From contig OV884011.1 in the NCBI GenBank assembly GCA_930367205.1, positions 140,923,937 to 140,987,936 of the forward strand: a stretch of DNA of 64,000 nt. The letters run 5' to 3'. This document shows positions 58,545-64,000 of the stretch, piece after piece (position 1 is the first letter of the stretch; every line of letters begins with the position of its first letter). The position numbers and the translations under genes are program-made. Under the pieces are notes generated by a model. The model was not told where the DNA came from. It did not search any database and saw only the letters and a list, made by a program, of their open reading frames with translations. Source of the DNA: Acanthosoma haemorrhoidale (taxonomy: Eukaryota > Arthropoda > Insecta > Hemiptera > Acanthosomatidae).

Positions 58545-60384
58545 CCCATAGCTTCCAACTTTAAGGAGTAACCACTAGTATATTTTTTATCATTACTTTT
58601 TTAAAAATTTAAACGGGCGTATTTAATCTATGTGAGTATTTTTTTTTACTGGAATGCTTGTAATTATTTTCTAATTTTTATTCTTTTTCTGATGTATTAT
58701 ATTTTTCTTTGTTAATCAGAGTTAAATTCATTTTTAAAGAGGTTATTACTGTTCATAGGGGTTATAGTCACAGAATAAATATTTTTTTCTACTTCTATTT
58801 ATGATGTAAGGAAGGGCCTATGCAGGGAAAGCAAAAGTTCTCTCGTTCGGTTCCCTTTCCTCCCATTAAGCAGTAAATATTATAACTAAAGTTTGATACT
58901 GGATATTCCATTTCAGTTAAATCAAATTCCATTCAAGACCTTATAAAAAACAGAAAAAAATCTTATCCAATAGTTTATGCTCGCTCCCAAAACGACTAAA
59001 AAGCCTTTCGTTCCTCTATCCTTAAAAGGATATTTGGATAACTAGGCAAGTTCATATTGACGGCATCATCGGTGATAATTTCATTTGTCGAGTCTCTCTT
59101 TACTGACAGTGCGGCAGTGTTCTGCCGTTGCTGTATTCCATAACGGGTCTAACATATGATTTATATTCCACGTTGAGGCCATTGTGAGAGCTTCCTCATT
59201 TCACGGCCGTGAGCCTCTTAGTAGCATGTCATTACCTCCTGTCGCGTCTTCATCGGCCTGTCATTTAAAAGTATAAGTATCGTATAATGCACTAAATTAA
59301 TCGGCATATTACAGATGAAAAGTTATTATTTCCATTTCAAATGATGGCTTTTCAAAATACGGTTTAGTAAGGGGTTGGCAACCTTTTCAAACTTTATTAA
59401 ACGGGCTTATTCAACATTTGTTTTCGATAATTGTGCCGCATGTGTTTGATGAAGGGACCATAGTGAGTAGAAATATACTTAATGTTAATTGAATGAACGA
59501 ATGATGGAAACTGAAAGAAATATAATAATTAATTAAAAAACAAAATAGCTAAAAATTTATGTTCATAATGTGAAAGCTTTCCTCCTTTTGGTAGCTTTCC
59601 ATTATCTAAATTATTCATCCACATTATAATCCAAAAAGCAAAATCAAATCGATCATTTATCGGGCACCAAAAATGTTTTTGTAGTATATTGTAAATTCGT
59701 TGGGAAACAACCTGTTACCATTGCATACCAGTGTATCAATTTGTGCAAATATTCTTCACCCTTAAAAAAAATATGAAATTACTTACTTTTTTGGTCCTAT
59801 GGTGTGTTGTAAGCATTTTCAGACCTCTACTTATTGGATTTTTTTCTGTTATAATTTTAGCTGAACTGTAATTGTATGGATGGTAATATTACGGATTTAC
59901 GTCTTATAATAATGTTATTCAACTTAAAAATTAAATCGTAAGCTTACCAAGATGAGCATTGTCTAAATTATTGGCCTATTCTTCTTTTTCGTTTCGTCAG
60001 TCTTTTCTCCTCATTTCTATCTTGTAATCTAACTCTTGGAAACTCATGAAAACTTCAATGGACCTACCACATATTGAGTTTGTCTGTGAAAAATTTGTTT
60101 CTTCTTGTGGACTATAAATAAGTTTTGTAATTCATTTTCAGTTCTAGCTTCTGAGCTTGTTTGTACACTTTTGCACTCTGCAGAGATCTTCCAATGAATA
60201 CTAGCTAGTCAAGGAAGGTGAAGACTTGAACCATTCCAGACAATATTGTCGTCTTCTGGTTAAGCCCTCCTCTATTGACTATAGCTTGAAGGACCGACAG
60301 AGGATGGCATTAGGAAACTAATGCGCGAGCTAGAAATACGATTCGGGAAAATATTATTACAAATTATGATATATCATTCTAGGA
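58545..60384. other. Noncoding stretch
   Basis: AT-rich. A GC-richer patch at about 59060-59270 (with GTGCGGCAGTGTTCTGCCG) is unexplained and has no coding motif. Confidence 0.35.
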
Positions 60385-60458
60385 CTCTGGAATGGTGTAG
60401 TGGCCAGTGTAACTGTTTCATGACACGACATTTCTGGGTTCGAATTCCTAGATGGTGA
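60385..60458 (+). repeat. tRNA-derived SINE-like element
   Basis: TGGTGTAGTGGCCAGTGT (60393-60410) is an A-box/D-arm sequence and GGGTTCGAATTCC (60436-60448) is a near-consensus B box. Spacing is about 25 bases, close to tRNA. The anticodon arm does not fold into a clear tRNA, so this is a SINE-type relic rather than a tRNA gene. Confidence 0.55.
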
Positions 60459-63054
60459 AGTGAAAGAGTATGTGGTTCCACAAAACAAGGCAGAACTGGG
60501 AGAGAATATGCGAGAAGAAGGAACGTTGCATAGTTCTCTGTGAAGGAGGCTGTCATGATCATAATTTGGACATGCACCCTGGAAAATGACTACCACAAGA
60601 ATGTGAAAAAGAGGTCTGGCAGAAAGTGAAAGGACTCCAAGGTGAAAAATGTAAGGAAATTCGATATATCAAGAGTGAGACTTTGTGTTTCGTGCATTAA
60701 TCTCCGATACTAGGAAAGCTATTTTATTTCTCATTTTCGAAAATAGAAGAGAATATCTTCAGATATCCCACTTTTCTTGTCCTAAATGGGGGAATATAAG
60801 GGTATAAATAATTAAACAATCGAATATTATTAATGTTTAGTATGTTTTAAAAGTTATAATATGAACAGTAATTCTCGAATTATAAAATGTACTGATGTTA
60901 TTCTTTTCAGAATGGCATTCTTCATTGACTGTTTGAATGTCTATATTTGGTTGGTTATCATAAAAGATATATATTCAAAACGTGCATAATGAACTAATTA
61001 ATTTAAATGTGGTAAATGAAGGAATGTGTGGTGTTAATTCCAATGCTCTTGGAGCTAAAGTTATTTCTGCCAAAATATTTCTTCTTGGCAAGTTAATTGA
61101 GTCAATGAATGTAATTGGTTAAATTCTCAAAAGATAGCGCTCCTTGTGCTGTCTTGATACTCACTTTGGACGATGTCAAGCGTATTAATTAATATTATTT
61201 TCCTTGTACTCGAGGATATACTTATACTTAGATTATGATTGAATCCTGGTAACTGTAGAATTACTTAAATATTGAGGTTCAAGGAATTTAGATGTTTCAT
61301 CGTACTCTACTCCAGGTGAAAAAATTCTTCCGGGAATGACCTTATACTTCTTATGATCTGCGCACCTGAGAAAATAAATTATTCTAATTACTTGAATAGT
61401 GAAAGTTCATTAGAGGGTTTCTATTGGTGGGCCGCCGTTAGCTGTGCACTCAACGAGACCTGCTTCTGAATACCTTCCCGTGAAAGTAGTGTAATATGTA
61501 TTAGAAGTATCCATAGCGATTGCATCGTAAATTTCTAATTAACATCACATGCCTACTCCGTGCATCTTGCATCAATGCTACATGGATCAATGCATCGTGC
61601 TATATTATTAGATAAAGATATGATGTTTCTAGTACTAGTATAACTACCGGGGAAGGAGGGGGTTTATCACTTTGAGCCAGCTTTTTTCATTACCAAGTAA
61701 TTGAATAATTAAGGGTCCATCATATTTTATTTTAGTATATTTGGGACAGAGGAACACTTCCTACAATATTGCACCCCTCTAATTGAAACTGGTTTTAATT
61801 TTAATGGTTATTTTTTAAATTATGATCCTCTAAAATCGCTTAAAATATTACATATTATTTTGGACGTCAAGGTCTTTAATTTGATACCCCTAGCCCAGAT
61901 GACAGAAAAGTAATTGATTAATTAATGGCATAATTTCGTCATGTTTTTAGAGATTTGTTCTTAAAACTTATTATTTGATTGTAATATAAAAGAAAGTACG
62001 TGGGTATTTTCCTTTAAGATTTATAAGATATTATTTTTGTTTTTGAGTTATGATGTCAAAATGAAAATTTAAAAAAAATGATAAAACTGGCATGTGGATT
62101 AATTTTATGACACACAACCTACAAGCTTTAATTACATATATGAACATAAAATTAAGGTTATTAATTACAAACGTAGAAAAAATGAAAACTTTCAAGTTTG
62201 TAAAGAAGAAGAAAGGAATTTTTTTTGTAAAAGCGGCTTTTTTTTAGATTCAAACCATATTGTACTGCACGCAAAATTAAAAGGCATTTTATAAGTTTAG
62301 AATTGAGACCTTAGCCCCATTTGTCTTCTAAGAACTAAATTGTCATTGTTTTAAGATTGATATAGTCAGCCTCTGTTAATCTTTTACTTACTAAAAAACA
62401 AGAATATCTGAAAAAATTATTTTTGTGAAAGAACGTAATAATGTAAAACAAAGAAATCCTTGACATTGAGGGTCAGGATGACGTGTTTGTTGGCTCGTGT
62501 CTCGATGACGGATGATCTGAATAGTCCGTACTGTTTAGCTCAGACGTAATAATTGTAATAGAACCTAAGGAATCCAAAAAAAACAGGAGTAACGTGAGTA
62601 TACTTGTCGAGAACTTCGTCAATGAGCTGGTACCCTTTCATAAAAAAGATCTACATCTATCTATCGTTTAATTTAATTTTTTTTATTTTAAGGTATGAAA
62701 ACGGCTGTACAGTTTAATTTTGCGGAATGGGATATTAAAGCTGTTGTGTTCAATAGGCTGTCTGTGCATGTTAGGAAGAAATTAGACATAGTTCGAATAA
62801 GGAAATTACAGTACATTATATAAGGTATCTTAATGTGACAAGAAAATATAACATCATATCTATCTCTACTTAATTATTGCGACTGCTCGGGTGCCATTTT
62901 TGGCCAACCCTTGGTGATGGGGTACCACTGCTTTATTAATGTGTTTGAGTATTTGCTAAAGGGATATCAAAGCACATGAACAAGTTATGTATCACATCGT
63001 AACATGAGGCTTGCGAAAGCTTACAGAGATGTGTTTGAGACTAGGCCTTCGTGC
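60459..63054. other. Noncoding stretch
   Basis: AT-rich with no recognised gene. A slightly GC-richer patch at about 61420-61500 is unexplained. Confidence 0.35.
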
Positions 63055-63122
63055 TCGACTGGGATAGCTCAATTAATAGGACTTGCAGAGGGTGAGGATC
63101 TGGGCTTGAGTCCTGGCCATGT
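63055..63122 (+). repeat. tRNA-derived SINE-like element
   Basis: GGGATAGCTCAATTAATAGG (63061-63080) is an A box and GGGCTTGAGTCCTGG (63102-63116) a B box. Between them lies CTTGCAGAGGGTGAGGATCT. The part after the B box (CCATGTCACTTCCTTTTTTC) is unlike a tRNA 3' end. It fits the same class as the 22.3- and 56.1-kb copies. Confidence 0.55.
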
Positions 63123-63469
63123 CACTTCCTTTTTTCCTGGGCTAATATTTTTTTACAAATTAAATAATATAGAACACAAAAAGAAACAGTACAGGTAATA
63201 CAGTACAGTATAACCAAATTTTAATTTTATTTAACAGAGTATTAATAATTAAAAAGAGACATTTACAAATGCATTTATATATTTAGGGTAGTTAAAGTTT
63301 CATTCTCATCAAAACATTCTTAAAACGTTTTCATGCATGTAGCGACCGCTAACTACATAAGATAAATCACCCTATACTCTATTGCATATATATTGTAAGC
63401 AAAAGTAAAATAACATGAACTAAATGTATTATAAACAAATATAAATCATTGTGAATGTGTTAAGCAATA

Positions 63470-63960
63470 AAAGGTGGAAGCCAACTAAATCACACCAGCT
63501 GGCAGTCATAAACTTAGCAACCCTTTTGGGGGCCTCTCTACCTCCAGGGCTTGTCCCTGGGTCCGGTAAGCAGGCGGCGGTCACGTGCCTCACCATCGGT
63601 CACGTTCCTCGCCACAGGTGTGCGTGTGAACTATCACTGGATTAGACCCTTGCAGCCTCCCAGCAGGAAGTAGAGAGGGTACTTAAGGCAGGGCTCCTGG
63701 CCCTGTTAATTAGTCTCTTAGTCTCTCGTGGCCTTTACTCGTGACGCTTGCTTGGTTTCCGCTCGAACTCTGAAAACTTGACTAATTCTTTATGAAACCT
63801 CTGTACCTTCTATAGTGCATTGTCGAGGCACATACCTATCATAAATGGAGTCAGATAGTAACGCCGTCATGGAACGATTGTCCAGGTTATAAACTCGAAC
63901 AATCCACACTTGTCACCTGGGCTAGGGTGATCAGGCACCCCTTAGTGACGACCCGACAAT
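63470..63960. other. GC-rich island, possibly LTR-like
   Basis: Base composition shifts sharply here compared with the flanks. The island contains GGGTACTTAAGGCAGGG and a run of GTCTC repeats (TTAGTCTCTTAGTCTCTCG) near 63710-63730. It ends GTGACGACCCGACA near 63946-63959. Such a layout resembles insect LTR sequence, but no second LTR, primer site or matching flanking duplication was seen, and the window ends 40 bases later. The 64-codon frame at 63451-63645 is not called. Confidence 0.3.
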
Positions 63961-64000
63961 GCAACTTCAAGACAATTTAGAACAAGATATATAAAAAAAA

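Noticed and set aside
60393..60448. Functional tRNA gene
   Set aside because: A and B boxes are good, but the anticodon stem and acceptor stem do not pair. SINE-like relic preferred.
1..64000. CRISPR array, bacterial operon or prophage
   Set aside because: No regularly spaced repeats and no ribosome-binding sites or dense ORFs. Introns and LINEs show this is animal nuclear DNA.

Overview
The window is AT-rich, intron-bearing eukaryotic DNA that looks like an insect nuclear genome. The evidence is a fatty acyl-CoA reductase (FAR) gene of the arthropod type with short GT-AG introns, Jockey-type non-LTR retrotransposons, mariner and Tigger relics, and tRNA-derived SINE-like repeats. A hemipteran is plausible, but the sequence alone does not fix the order.

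Layout. At the left edge is the 3' end of an unrecognised plus-strand gene (to about 547, poly(A) signal at 1129). It converges on the one clear cellular gene: a complete minus-strand FAR of eight coding exons (15059 down to 3709), rebuilt here to 542 residues with every junction GT-AG and in phase. Its last exon (3709-3874) is too short to stand out as an ORF. Its 7.2-kb intron 1 holds a Tigger relic, a mariner relic with a duplicated flank, probable LINE debris and a perfect 22-bp-arm palindrome.

From about 15.1 kb to the right end I recognise no cellular gene. This part is noncoding AT-rich sequence with mobile elements of several ages. It includes tRNA-like/SINE pieces (22.0, 22.3, 33.9, 41.6, 56.1, 60.4, 63.1 kb) and a mariner N-terminal relic (25.8 kb). 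It also has a LINE 3'-UTR fragment with target-site duplication (TSD) at 27.1 kb, and a 655-bp Tc1/mariner-type element with long inverted repeats whose intact ORF keeps only the DNA-binding half (28.9 kb). Further on are a decayed member of an uncharacterised transposon-associated protein family (31.6-32.1 kb), a foldback element (34.5 kb) and LINE relics (37.5, 58.2 kb).

The most informative block is 45.6-52.9 kb, a nest of Jockey-type LINEs. Element X (45645-47098) and element A (47108-51312) lie head to tail on the plus strand. They share three copies of one target, CGAGGTAAG, before X, between X and A, and after A. Element A is split by a minus-strand LINE, element B (47461-50761), which has its own 9-bp TSD. 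Element C, a relative of B, lies just beyond at 52.0-52.9 kb with its own TSD. The order of events can be read from this: A landed, B landed in A, and X landed in the target copy flanking A (or A in that of X).

No CRISPR array, rRNA gene or intact tRNA gene was seen. I found no unambiguous novel biochemical system. The best leads are the shared LINE target, the DNA-binding-only transposon ORF, the palindrome and the foldback element.
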